This document shows, piece by piece, positions 1 to 8,223 of a stretch of 64,000 nucleotides of DNA. Source of the DNA: Pseudoxanthomonas suwonensis 11-1 (GTDB lineage Bacteria > Pseudomonadota > Gammaproteobacteria > Xanthomonadales > Xanthomonadaceae); contig NC_014924.1 of assembly GCF_000185965.1 (NCBI RefSeq), forward strand, positions 1,488,001 to 1,552,000. The letters are read 5' to 3'. The notes below the pieces were generated by a model. That model was given only the letters and a program-made list of their open reading frames with translations. It did not search any database and was not told the origin of the DNA. How positions within the stretch are numbered: position 1 is the first letter of the stretch; each line of letters begins with the position of its first letter. The translations under genes and the position numbers were made by a program.

Positions 1-630
1 GCGCACGATGCCGCGGCCGGAGATCGCGTTGATCCGGTAGTCGGCGTTGTAATGCTTCGCCACCTGCGGGCCGAACGCGGCGCTGGTGTCCGTGGTCATG
101 TCGACCTCCTCGCCACTGCACTCGCGCGTGGTGGAGACGCTGCCGTAGCCGACGGTGTGCGAGTCGCCGATGAACTCGATCCTGCGCTCCCGCCGTGGCA
201 GCTCCGCCGGGCTGGAACCCGGCGGCAACAGGAAGCCGCCGAAGACGTGCGCGGCGGACTGGCTCTCGCTGGCGGTTTCCAGGCGCAGCGCGTGCGTGCC
301 CGGATCCATTCCATCGATGCGGTAGCGCCCCGGCGACGGCTTGCGCAGGCTGGCCACGCGCTGGCCGTCCACTTCCACGTGCACGGTCAGCGGCGGCTCG
401 ACCAGCTCGAACCCGGCTGCGCTGCCCTCGAACGCGGTCTCGAAGTACACGCCGGGCCATTGGTGGGCGAGGCCGCGTGGATGGGCGACGGTGCGGCCGC
501 CCGTGGCGACCGGCGCGGGCGTGGCCTGCAGCGCCGGATCGGCGGCGACCCGCACCTGCGCATGCACGGGGGCGACCAGCGCCAGCAGCAGGACGAAGGC
601 TAAGGAATCGAAGCGGAGGCGGCGTGCCAT
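1..630 (-). CDS. CE2-family SGNH carbohydrate esterase (3' end outside window)
   Basis: This gene runs off the left edge; 210 codons are visible. Residues 1-24 form a signal peptide ending in a V-x-A|Q cleavage site, so the product is secreted or periplasmic. Residues ~45-140 resemble the N-terminal beta-sandwich of carbohydrate esterase family 2 (a QWPGVYFETAFEG stretch). The SGNH/GDSL motif GDSHTVG follows at 155-161, with Ser157 the expected nucleophile. CE2 enzymes deacetylate plant or microbial polysaccharides. The catalytic His block lies beyond the window, so activity cannot be confirmed. The ATG sits just downstream (in minus-strand terms) of the tRNA-Ala terminator, so the gene probably has its own promoter in the short gap. 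Confidence 0.85.
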   Translation of the reverse strand, partial: MARRLRFDSLAFVLLLALVAPVHAQVRVAADPALQATPAPVATGGRTVAHPRGLAHQWPGVYFETAFEGSAAGFELVEPPLTVHVEVDGQRVASLRKPSPGRYRIDGMDPGTHALRLETASESQSAAHVFGGFLLPPGSSPAELPRRERRIEFIGDSHTVGYGSVSTTRECSGEEVDMTTDTSAAFGPQVAKHYNADYRINAISGRGIVR

Positions 631-688
631 GCATGTCCTTGCGGCTCCAGCGGGAGCGCGAGGATGGCAGCGGGGGCCTGGAAAGAAC

Positions 689-713
689 AAGGCCCGGGGG
701 TTGCCCGGGCCTT
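689..713 (-). terminator. intrinsic terminator after tRNA-Ala
   Basis: A perfect 10-bp stem (AAGGCCCGGG with CCCGGGCCTT) and 5-nt loop is followed on the minus strand by the T-rich GTTCTTTCC. It lies 11 bp beyond the tRNA 3' end. Confidence 0.8.
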
Positions 714-724
714 GTCTGGAATAT

Positions 725-800
<76 letters not shown>

Positions 801-828
801 ACGGTCTGACGGTGACGTCAGGCCGCGC

Positions 829-857
829 ATTCTAGCGCGGGCTTCCGGCTTCGCCAA
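829..857 (-). promoter_or_regulatory. sigma-70 promoter of tRNA-Ala
   Basis: On the minus strand, -35 TTGGCG (852-857) and -10 TAGAAT (829-834) are separated by exactly 17 bp and lie ~30 bp upstream of the tRNA 5' end. The same -10 hexamer appears before ndk and rpmJ in this window. Confidence 0.7.
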
Positions 858-888
858 GCACCCCGTCGCGCTGGATCGCGGTGCGGCT

Positions 889-1518
889 TCAAACGGCGCT
901 GGTGGCGCGCTTGCGGGTGCGCTTGCGTGCGGGCGTGGCCTTGGCGGCCTTGCCGGCCTTCTCCGCGGGGCGCGGCGCCGGCGCTTCGACCTGGCCGATC
1001 CAGGCGAGGGTGTCGAGGTGGGCGAGGAAATGGCGCAGGTATTGCGGCGAGAGCCCGCCCATCAGGTTCAGCGCGCGGTGCACCAGCTTGCCCGAGTTGA
1101 GCGGGCCGGCATCCTCGGGCAGGTCCTGCAGCGAGCGCCGCAGCTGGCTCTCGCTGCGTACCTGCGCCCACAACCGGCGCAGCTCGCCGAGCATGGCCAT
1201 CTCCTGCACCTCGCCGGCGGAGGTGGTGCCGTGGCGCTGGCGGGCGATGCCGGCCAGCCGCGCCGTGACTTCCGCCAGCGGACCGGCGGTGGCCGACGCG
1301 GTGTTCCCCTGGGGGGAAGCCACCGCCGCATCGAGGTCCGCCGCGTAGCGTTCCAGCAGTCGCGCCAGGCGTTCCTCGATCCGTGCGCGCGCCAGGCCCT
1401 GTTGGGCCTGGGCACGCCGGGCCAGCGCCTCCAGCGCGGCGAAGCGCAGCGGCTGGGCGCGGTCGGCACCGGCCGCACGCCAGCGCGCGAGGCAGGCCTG
1501 GATCTCCTCAATCGGCAT
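889..1518 (-). CDS. DUF2894 family protein, last gene of motor-like cassette
   Basis: A 209-aa soluble protein with no signal peptide or membrane span. It is largely helical and rich in Ala, Arg and Leu. The central part (~115-175) contains the conserved LNSGKLVHRALNLMGGLSP block typical of DUF2894. The last ~25 residues are very basic (KAGKAAKATPARKRTRKR region), which could bind nucleic acid or acidic lipid. The start overlaps the 3' end of the upstream OmpA-like gene by 11 bp, so the two are translationally coupled. Family function is unknown. Its constant partnership with MotA/MotB-like genes suggests a cytoplasmic partner or output of that complex (inference). Confidence 0.85.
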   Translation of the reverse strand: MPIEEIQACLARWRAAGADRAQPLRFAALEALARRAQAQQGLARARIEERLARLLERYAADLDAAVASPQGNTASATAGPLAEVTARLAGIARQRHGTTSAGEVQEMAMLGELRRLWAQVRSESQLRRSLQDLPEDAGPLNSGKLVHRALNLMGGLSPQYLRHFLAHLDTLAWIGQVEAPAPRPAEKAGKAAKATPARKRTRKRATSAV

Positions 1519-2158
1519 CGCTGGCTTCCTCCTTGCGCGCGGGCCGGGGGATGGGCGCGATCTCCACGCGGCGGTTGCGCGCGCGGCCCTCCTCGTCGTC
1601 GTTCGGGCTGACCGGCTGCTGCGCGCCGAACGCGGCGGCGAACACCGAATCGGCCGGCACGCCTTCCTCGATCAGGGCGCGGGTGACGGTCAGGGCGCGC
1701 TGCGCCGAGAGTTCCCAGTTGTCGGCGAAGCGGCGGTTGCCCTCGTGCACGGGACGGTCGTCGGTGAAGCCGCTGACCATCAGCACCTGTTCGCCGGCCT
1801 CCAGGTAGCGCGCCAGCGGCGCGGCCAGCGAGCGCAGCACCTGGCGGCCCTCCGGCTGCAGCTGGTCGGAGTTGAGCGCGAACAGCACGTTGCCGCGGAT
1901 GCCGATGCGGCCATCGACAAGGGTCACGCGGCCGTCGGCCAGCGGCACAGCCAGCGCCTGTTCCAGCGCGTGGCGCTGTTTCGCCTCGGCCTGGCGCTGG
2001 CGCACTTCCTCGTCCAGCCGCGCCGACAGCTGCAACTGCACCCCGATCACACAGACCAGGATCAGCACGAACACGCCCAGCAGCACCGCCATCAGGTCGG
2101 CGAACGCCGCCCAGACCGGTGCGGCCAGCCCGTCCTCGTCGCCGGCCTGGTCGATCAT
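1508..2158 (-). CDS. MotB/OmpA-like membrane-anchored peptidoglycan-binding protein
   Basis: 216 aa. A single N-terminal membrane span (~17-40) carries FADLMAVLLGVFVLIL, in which Asp21 aligns with the ion-carrying aspartate of the MotB motif YADFMTAMMAFF. A helical linker (~45-70) leads to an OmpA-like domain (~75-205) with NWELSAQRALTVTRAL and NRRVEI, the usual peptidoglycan contacts. This is the layout of MotB, ZorB and related stator B subunits: a plug/span in the inner membrane and anchoring to the wall. The ATG overlaps the stop of the DUF802 gene by 4 bp. It most likely forms a 5:2 ion channel with that protein (inference from family architecture). Confidence 0.88.
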   Translation of the reverse strand: MIDQAGDEDGLAAPVWAAFADLMAVLLGVFVLILVCVIGVQLQLSARLDEEVRQRQAEAKQRHALEQALAVPLADGRVTLVDGRIGIRGNVLFALNSDQLQPEGRQVLRSLAAPLARYLEAGEQVLMVSGFTDDRPVHEGNRRFADNWELSAQRALTVTRALIEEGVPADSVFAAAFGAQQPVSPNDDEEGRARNRRVEIAPIPRPARKEEASDAD

Positions 2159-4233
2159 GCCGCGCTCCGCGCCGACAGGCGCTGCAGGTCCTCGACGATC
2201 TGCTTCTGGCTGAGCATGCCGAGGTCGATCACCTCGCGGGCCTGGGCCACGTAGTAGGCCAGCTGCTCGTCGCTACGGCTGGCGGCCTTCTCCAGCGCCG
2301 CCTCGATCTGCTGCATGCGCTCCACCAGCAGGGCGTTGCCCTGGGCGAAGGCCTCGACCGCGGCGCCGAAGGCCTCGGCCAGGCTGGCGACCTCGGCGGC
2401 GCCGGCGGCCACCTGGGCGCCGGCTTCCTGCAGCTGCTCGCCGCGGCTGTGGACCTGCTCCTCGAAGCGGGCGCCGGTGCGCTCGAGCAGGGCAGCGGTG
2501 GATTCAACCAGCGACTCCAGCGCGGCGCGCTGCTCACCGGAGGCACGGTTCACGCCTTCCAGCAGCTGGCCGAACATGGCCATGTGCTGGCTGCGCTCCT
2601 CCAGCAGGGCGGTGTCGCGGGCCAGGCTCTCGGAGAGCTGGCGGCGCACCTCGGTGATGACCTCGGCCGCGGCCTGCGGCGCCTCGGCGGCGGTGCGGGC
2701 CAGCTGCGAGATCTCGGCGATGGTCGCCTCGGCCTGGGCCTGGGTACGTTCGCTGATCTGCGCCGCGGTGCTGGCGAGGGTGTCGCACACCGCCTGCTGG
2801 CGCGCGGCGGCCTCGTCGCCGGCCTGCTGCCACTGCTCGCGCAGGGCGGTGCCGGCGGTTTCCAGGGTGGCGCTCCAGCGGGCCAGGCGCTCATCCTCCT
2901 GGCTGGCGAAGGCCGCCTGCAGCTGGGCATGGGCCTGTTCCAGCGAGGCCAGCAGGGCGGCGGACTGGCGCTCGATCGCGCTGGCGGCCTCGGCCAGGGC
3001 CTGGCGCTGCTGCGCGGCGGCTTCGTGGTTGGCTTCCTCCTGGCGCGACAGCACCTGCTCCCAGCCGGCGGCCAGGCTGCTGCCGGCCTGCCCGAGCTGG
3101 GCGCCGATGCGCTCGACCAGGGTTTCGGCATGGGTGCCCATGGTCGCGGCCAGCTGTTCCTGGCCGCCGCGCAGGTCCTGCAGCAGGGCGTCGCCGGCCT
3201 CGCGCTGGGCCTGCAGGGCGACGCTCCACTGGCCGGCGATCTCCGTGCCGAGGGCGCGCAGGGCCTCGCCGCTGCCCTCGAGGTGGCGCTGGACCGCGCC
3301 GGTGACGCTGTCGCGGGTGGACTCGGCATGGCTGGCGATCGCCGCCAGGGTCGATTCCAGCACCGGCTGCACCGCGGCGCGGGCCTCGCGCGCGCTGCTG
3401 GCGACGCTGTCGGACAGGGTGGCCTGCACGGCACCGGCCAGCTCGCGGAAGGTGGCCTCGGTGCGGGCGTGGAAGGCTTCCTGCTGCGCGAGCTGGCGCT
3501 CGGCGCCGGCGGCGTCGCGCTGCTCCAGCGCCGTCGCCATCTGCTCCAGGCGCTCGACCAGGGCAGGCAGCAAGCCGGCCTGGGCCTGCAGCAGCTGCAC
3601 GGTCTGCTCGCGCTGGTACGCCTGCGACCAGGGGCGCAGGGTGGTGGCGGTTCGGGCATCCAGCTGCTGCGCGGCGCGGGCGCGGGCGCGACGGCTGAGG
3701 GCCGAAAGCAGGCCCAGCGCGGCCGAGGCGGCCACGCCGGCGATCGAGGTGCCGAAGGCGAAGCCCAGGCCGCGTACCGGCGCGGCCAGCGCGTCGCGGA
3801 TCGCGTCCAGTTCGGCCGTGCCTTCCAGGGCCACGCCGGTGCCGCGCAGGGTGGTCATCATGCCCAGCAGGGTGCCGAGCATGCCCAGCAGCACCAGCAG
3901 GCCGACCAGGTACGGCACCAGGGCCGGGCCCGGCAGCGGCAGGCGGCCACCCTCGATGCGGATCCGCACCGGCTCGCGCAGGCCCGGATCCAGCTGCGCC
4001 AGCCAGCCTTCGAGGCTGGACGGCGTCGCCTCCAGCCCGGACAGCGCGCGCTCCAGGCCCAGGGTGGCCTGGCGGTAGCGGTACAGCTCCAGCACGCCGA
4101 CCAGGTAGAAGGCCAGCACCAGCAGGGTGAACAGCAGGGCAAGCGGGTGCCCGGCGGCGTAGCCGGCGCCGATCCAGAGCACGGCGGCCAGGCCGGCGAG
4201 GAAGGTGGCCAGTTCAGGAAGGATTCGTTGCAT
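2155..4233 (-). CDS. DUF802 protein: MotA/TolQ/ExbB-like core with long coiled-coil tail
   Basis: 692 aa. Four hydrophobic segments (~7-27, 31-50, 104-127, 155-179) precede ~500 residues of Ala/Gln/Glu/Arg-rich, almost proline-free helix. Segment 3 (LVLLGMLGTLLGMM) and segment 4 (AFGTSIAGVAAS) match the conserved third and fourth spans of MotA/TolQ/ExbB proteins. The tail resembles the long cytoplasmic tails of ZorA-type stators. I chose the ATG that gives MQRILPEL; an upstream ATG would add 32 residues of frame-shadow sequence inside the preceding gene. It overlaps the upstream DUF3348 gene by 20 bp and the downstream MotB-like gene by 4 bp. Role unknown; probably an ion-driven inner-membrane motor. 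Confidence 0.85.
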   Translation of the reverse strand: MQRILPELATFLAGLAAVLWIGAGYAAGHPLALLFTLLVLAFYLVGVLELYRYRQATLGLERALSGLEATPSSLEGWLAQLDPGLREPVRIRIEGGRLPLPGPALVPYLVGLLVLLGMLGTLLGMMTTLRGTGVALEGTAELDAIRDALAAPVRGLGFAFGTSIAGVAASAALGLLSALSRRARARAAQQLDARTATTLRPWSQAYQREQTVQLLQAQAGLLPALVERLEQMATALEQRDAAGAERQLAQQEAFHARTEATFRELAGAVQATLSDSVASSAREARAAVQPVLESTLAAIASHAESTRDSVTGAVQRHLEGSGEALRALGTEIAGQWSVALQAQREAGDALLQDLRGGQEQLAATMGTHAETLVERIGAQLGQAGSSLAAGWEQVLSRQEEANHEAAAQQRQALAEAASAIERQSAALLASLEQAHAQLQAAFASQEDERLARWSATLETAGTALREQWQQAGDEAAARQQAVCDTLASTAAQISERTQAQAEATIAEISQLARTAAEAPQAAAEVITEVRRQLSESLARDTALLEERSQHMAMFGQLLEGVNRASGEQRAALESLVESTAALLERTGARFEEQVHSRGEQLQEAGAQVAAGAAEVASLAEAFGAAVEAFAQGNALLVERMQQIEAALEKAASRSDEQLAYYVAQAREVIDLGMLSQKQIVEDLQRLSARSAA

Positions 4234-4924
4234 GGGGTCCAGTCGGGGCGGGGCCGAGGGCGGCAAGCAGGCCTTCGGCGGGTTGCAGGCGGATGTCCAG
4301 TTCGGCGAGCAGCAGCTCGCGCATGTCATGGCGGAAGCTGTCCAGCCAGGCCGGGGCCGCGGCGGAGGCCGATGCCTCCTGGTTCTCTGGCGACAGTTCG
4401 CGGAAACGGTGTTCCAGCACCGGGGTGGCGCGGGCCAGCAGGCTGCGGGTAGGACGGGCCAGGGACTGCTCCATCACCGCGTCCACCGCCGCCAGCCGCG
4501 CAAGCGCGGGCGAGCGCGCGGCCAGGTGCTGGCGCAGGGACTCGCGCAGGCGGCCGGTGCCGCTCTCCAGCAGGTGCTGCAGGGCCATGTGCCGCTGCTG
4601 GAAATAGGTCCACTCGAATGGCGGGCGCGGACCGTCCGGCGGCGCGGCGAAGGCGCGGTCGCGGGCGATGGACTGGGCCAGCGAGGCACGGGCCTGGGCC
4701 AGCTCGGCCGCCGCGTCGCCGGTTTCGCCGGCCACGGTCCCGGTGGCGTCCCCGGCAGGCGCATCCAGTACCCGCGCCAGTGCCACCGCCTGCTTCCATT
4801 CCAGCCAGTGGCTGAGCAGCTGCGACAACGGGTGGCTCGGGGCGTCCACGCCCGTACCCGCCAGCTGGGCGAGCTGGCGGACGAAACGGGGGCCGCTGGG
4901 CGTGGTGCGGGACGGGGACTGCAT
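4214..4924 (-). CDS. DUF3348 family protein, first gene of motor-like cassette
   Basis: 236 aa, cytoplasmic by sequence (no signal or membrane span). It is mostly helical, with WLEWKQAVALARVLD near the N-terminus and a FEWTYFQQRHMALQHLLE block in the middle, typical of DUF3348. It opens the overlapping four-gene operon DUF3348-DUF802-MotB/OmpA-DUF2894, so its promoter should lie in 4925-5135. No catalytic motif is recognisable. Function is unknown; the fixed neighbourhood suggests it assembles with the long cytoplasmic tail of the DUF802 protein (inference). Confidence 0.82.
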   Translation of the reverse strand: MQSPSRTTPSGPRFVRQLAQLAGTGVDAPSHPLSQLLSHWLEWKQAVALARVLDAPAGDATGTVAGETGDAAAELAQARASLAQSIARDRAFAAPPDGPRPPFEWTYFQQRHMALQHLLESGTGRLRESLRQHLAARSPALARLAAVDAVMEQSLARPTRSLLARATPVLEHRFRELSPENQEASASAAAPAWLDSFRHDMRELLLAELDIRLQPAEGLLAALGPAPTGPHATNPS

Positions 4925-5135
4925 CGGGCGGAAGGTGTTCTCTCGACCGGGCGGGGCCGCGACCTGCCGCTGGACCGGCGCGACGCCGGAACGGGGGCGG
5001 GCGGGGGTTCCTGCGGTGAGCGACTCCGGCGACGGACCTGGGGCCGGGCTGCGGCCAATGGCTCCAGCGCGGGCCGGCAGGCGGCCCGGTTACGGGCGGG
5101 GCCGGGGCGTGGCCCGCCCGGAAAGGCCCGCGATT

Positions 5136-6230
5136 CTAGCCCGCGGCGCCAGTGCGGGCCAGCAAGGGCTGCAGCACCGGCTCCAGCTCGCGCTGGCGCC
5201 AGCCATGCAGCGGCTGCGGCCAGTCGCCGCTTTCCAGCAGGGCTTCCAGGTGCTTGCGCGAGGCCAGCACGCCATCCGGCAGGCCCAGCGCGGCGCTGTG
5301 GCGGGCAACCGCGTCCTGCAGCTTGCGCACGGCGTTGCGGTCGGGTTCGGCGGCGATCGCGGGCATTTCCGCTTCGTCGCCGAGGGGGGTGGTCAGGGCC
5401 TGCCACAGGGCCTTGCCCAGCTTGCGCGGGGCCTTGGGGGTGGAATCCAGGCGGGCCTGCAGGTCGGTGCCATCGGCCGGCGGGTTGCGGGCCAGGTCCA
5501 GGGCCAGGTCGTTGTCCAGGATCCAGCTGCGCGGATTGTCCTGGGCGCGGGCCTGCTGCTCGCGCCAGCGCAGCAGGCGCAGCAGGCGGCGCTGGCCGGC
5601 GGCGTCGAGGAACTGGCCGGCGCGCATGGCCAGGTGCGGCCAGCGCTCGGGTTCGTCGTGGGAGGCCTGCTCCACGGTGCGGGCCATGTCCTCGTCCAGC
5701 CATGCCTCGCGGCCGAGCTCGCGCAGGCGGGCGAGGGTGGCCTGGTAGACCGCATCGAGATGGCGCACGTCGTCGGCGGCGTATTCCAGCTGGGCCGGGC
5801 TCAGCGGGCGGCGCATCCAGTCCGAGCGGGTCTCGCCCTTGGCCAAGGTGGTGCCGGTGACCTGGGCGACCAGGCGCTGGTAGCCCATGCCGGCGCCGAA
5901 ACCGGCAAGGGCGGCGGCGACCTGGGTGTCGTACATCGGCCGCGGCACGGTGCCGCAGGCGCAGCGGAAGGTCACCAGGTCCTCGCTGGCGCTGTGCATC
6001 ACCTTGAGCACATGCGGGGCATCCAGCCAGGCGGCGATGGCCTCGGGCATGCCCGGGACCAGGGCGTCGACCAGCAGCACGTCACCGCCCACGGCCATCT
6101 GCACCAGGGCCAGGCGCGGCCAGAAGGTGCGTTCGCGGATGAACTCGGTATCCAGGCCGATGCGGGAGGGGGCGGACTGCAGGCGGCGCAGCAGTTCGGC
6201 GGGCTGGTCGATCCAGAGGACTTCTGACAC
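5136..6230 (-). CDS. rnd: ribonuclease D
   Basis: 364 aa, close to E. coli RNase D. The DEDD exonuclease domain is at ~1-200, with Asp/Glu in GLDTEFIRE, the second Asp region near MHSASEDL, and the YAADDVRHL block containing the Tyr and last Asp. An HRDC-type helical region follows (~205-290). It is a 3'-5' exoribonuclease that trims tRNA precursors. The start is GTG (VSEVLWIDQ); the reading frame stays open upstream but codes no recognisable sequence. The Shine-Dalgarno is weak. The gene diverges from the FGE-like lipoprotein gene across ~100 bp. Confidence 0.95.
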   Translation of the reverse strand: MSEVLWIDQPAELLRRLQSAPSRIGLDTEFIRERTFWPRLALVQMAVGGDVLLVDALVPGMPEAIAAWLDAPHVLKVMHSASEDLVTFRCACGTVPRPMYDTQVAAALAGFGAGMGYQRLVAQVTGTTLAKGETRSDWMRRPLSPAQLEYAADDVRHLDAVYQATLARLRELGREAWLDEDMARTVEQASHDEPERWPHLAMRAGQFLDAAGQRRLLRLLRWREQQARAQDNPRSWILDNDLALDLARNPPADGTDLQARLDSTPKAPRKLGKALWQALTTPLGDEAEMPAIAAEPDRNAVRKLQDAVARHSAALGLPDGVLASRKHLEALLESGDWPQPLHGWRQRELEPVLQPLLARTGAAG

Positions 6231-6329
6231 GTGGGGGATCCGGTCTTGCGTTGGTCTTGCGCGTATTGGCTGGGATAGCCTAACGGCAAACCCGCCCATG
6301 GGCGGCATGGTTTCTTCAAGGGAGGCGTC

Positions 6330-8204
6330 TTGCGCGCGAGTGGCCGGGCATTGCTGTGGACGGGAGTGCTGGTGGGCCTGGTGGCCTGCGGCGGTCCGCA
6401 GCCGCCGGAGCCCGGCGACGCGGCGGCCGCGGACGGGGCGCCGGCGTCGAAGCTGGATATCTCCCTGCCCAGCGTGACCGTCAGCGGCGACGAGAGCGCC
6501 CAGGTGGTCGAGGCCTGGACCCCGCCCGAGGTCCCGATCGACGACGACACCGATCGCGCCGCCCTGCGCCGCCAGGCCGAGGCCGCGCTGCGCCGGGGCG
6601 ACCTGTACGAGGACGCGGAGGCCGCCGCGCCGATCTACCTGGCCCTGGTGCGCAGCGATGGCGACGACCGCCTGGCCCGCGACGGCCTGCGCCGTACCAC
6701 CGCGGCGGTGCTGGCCGCGGCCGACCGCGCACTGGACGCGGCCGCGATCGACCCGCAGTCCGGCGCCCTGGCCCAGGCCGTGGCCCTGGCCGCGGTGGCG
6801 CGCGCGCTGGCGACCGACGATGCCAAGGTGCGCGAGCTGCAGGCGCGGGTGGAACTGGCGCGGCGGGCCGCGGCCCTGGTCCATGCCGGCCGCGAGGACC
6901 TGCGCGCCGGAGTGCTGGATGGCAGCGGAGCGCTGGGCTGGTTCCAGGAGGCGCTGGCGCTGTCGCCGGGCCACCGCGACGCGCGCCAGGGCCTGGCGGC
7001 GGTCGAGAGCGCCCTGATCGACCGCGCCCAGTCCGCCGCCGACGCGGTGGAGTTCGATGCCGCCGGGCGCTGGCTGGACCAGGCCGCCAGCGTGCGCGGC
7101 GACGGGGCAGGCGCGGTCGCCGATGCGCGGGCGCGGATCGAGGCCCAGCGCGCGCGCAACATCGCCGGCCTGCGCGATGCCGCGCTGCGCGACCTGCTGC
7201 GCCCCAACGGCCTGCGCGACGCCCGCGTGCGCCTGGCCGAGGTGCTGCGCATCGCCCACCCGGGCGATCCGGTGGCGGCCAACCTGCGCGAGCGCATCGA
7301 CCTGGTGACCTACTACGGCCCGTTCCGTCCCGGCCAGGTGTTCACCGACGCCCTGGCAGACGGCAGCCGCGGCCCGCAGATGGTGGTGGTGCCGCACGGC
7401 GGCTTCCGCATGGGCGCGGAAGAGACCGATCCGCTGGCTTCGGACGCCGAGAAGCCGGCCCACTACGTGCGCTTCAACCGCGGCTTCGCCATGTCCCTGA
7501 CCGAGGTGACGGTGGCCGAGTTCGGCCGCTTCGTGGCCTCCGCCGGCGCCCGCCCGCGCGCCACCCGGCGCGGCAACTCGCTGGTCTACGACGAGCGCAG
7601 CGGCAACTTCGTGCGCCGCAGCGGGGTGGACTGGCGTTCCGGCTACGACGGCCGCCCGGCCGGGCCTGGCGATCCGGTGCTGCACGTCAGCGTGCGCGAC
7701 GCCGAGGCCTACGCGGCCTGGCTTTCGGAGCAGACCGGGCGCCACTACCGGCTGCCCAGCGAGGCCGAGTTCGAGTACGCCATGCGTGCCGGCAACCCGG
7801 GCCGCTATCCCTGGGGCGACGCCGGCGTGCCGCCGCCGGACAGCGGCAACTTCACCGGCGGTAACGACATGTCGCCCAGCGGCCGGACCTGGAACAACGC
7901 CTTCGTCGGCTATGGCGACGGCTACTGGGGCGTGGCCCCGGCCGGACGCTTCAAGCCCAATGCATGGGGCCTTCACGACATGGCCGGCAATGTCGCCGAA
8001 TGGGTTGCCGACTGCTGGCACGCGAGCTACAAACGCGCCCCGGCCGACGGTGCCGCCTGGTTCAACCCCGGGTGCCGCGCGCGCGTGGTGCGCGGCGGTT
8101 CCTGGGCAGGCTCGCCGGCCCAGACCCGGGCGGCGTTCCGCCTGCGGGTGGATTCGGACGTGACCAGCGCGCGCATCGGCTTCCGCGTGGTGCGTGGTAT
8201 CTGA
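6330..8204 (+). CDS. lipoprotein with helical repeats and C-terminal FGE-sulfatase-like domain
   Basis: 624 aa, starting at TTG behind a strong GGGAGG. A lipoprotein signal ends in LVAC with Cys20 as the lipidation site. Residues ~60-330 are Ala/Arg-rich helical, TPR-like repeats. Residues ~347-624 form an FGE-sulfatase (SUMF1/C-type-lectin-like) domain with MVVVPHGGFRMG, YRLPSEAEFEYA, YPWGD, GLHDMAGNVAEW, VVRGGSW and the terminal RIGFRVVR. Where true formylglycine-generating enzymes have two reactive cysteines after the GGS motif, this protein has none. It is therefore probably a non-enzymatic binding or scaffold domain. An M48 peptidase gene follows 19 bp downstream and is probably co-transcribed. 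Confidence 0.85.
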   Translation: MRASGRALLWTGVLVGLVACGGPQPPEPGDAAAADGAPASKLDISLPSVTVSGDESAQVVEAWTPPEVPIDDDTDRAALRRQAEAALRRGDLYEDAEAAAPIYLALVRSDGDDRLARDGLRRTTAAVLAAADRALDAAAIDPQSGALAQAVALAAVARALATDDAKVRELQARVELARRAAALVHAGREDLRAGVLDGSGALGWFQEALALSPGHRDARQGLAAVESALIDRAQSAADAVEFDAAGRWLDQAASVRGDGAGAVADARARIEAQRARNIAGLRDAALRDLLRPNGLRDARVRLAEVLRIAHPGDPVAANLRERIDLVTYYGPFRPGQVFTDALADGSRGPQMVVVPHGGFRMGAEETDPLASDAEKPAHYVRFNRGFAMSLTEVTVAEFGRFVASAGARPRATRRGNSLVYDERSGNFVRRSGVDWRSGYDGRPAGPGDPVLHVSVRDAEAYAAWLSEQTGRHYRLPSEAEFEYAMRAGNPGRYPWGDAGVPPPDSGNFTGGNDMSPSGRTWNNAFVGYGDGYWGVAPAGRFKPNAWGLHDMAGNVAEWVADCWHASYKRAPADGAAWFNPGCRARVVRGGSWAGSPAQTRAAFRLRVDSDVTSARIGFRVVRGI

Positions 8205-8223
8205 CTAGGGAGAGGGACAGGCG

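Noticed and set aside
2119-4452. Very long plus-strand reading frame opposite the DUF802 gene
   Set aside because: High GC makes antisense frames stay open. The sequence is low-complexity Gly/Leu/Gln without recognisable domains, while the minus strand has clear MotA-like spans.
889-4924. A bona fide Zorya anti-phage system
   Set aside because: Only ZorA/ZorB-like components are resembled. No ZorC, ZorD helicase or ZorE nuclease is present, and the partners are DUF3348 and DUF2894. The cassette is also set among core genes, not in a defence island.
5096-5122. GGGCGGGGCC/GGCCCGCCC hairpin after rnd as a terminator
   Set aside because: No T-tract follows on the minus strand and the stem is imperfect, so it may only be GC-rich noise.
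6330-8204. Active formylglycine-generating enzyme for sulfatases
   Set aside because: The two reactive cysteines expected after the RGGS motif are missing and no sulfatase gene is nearby.
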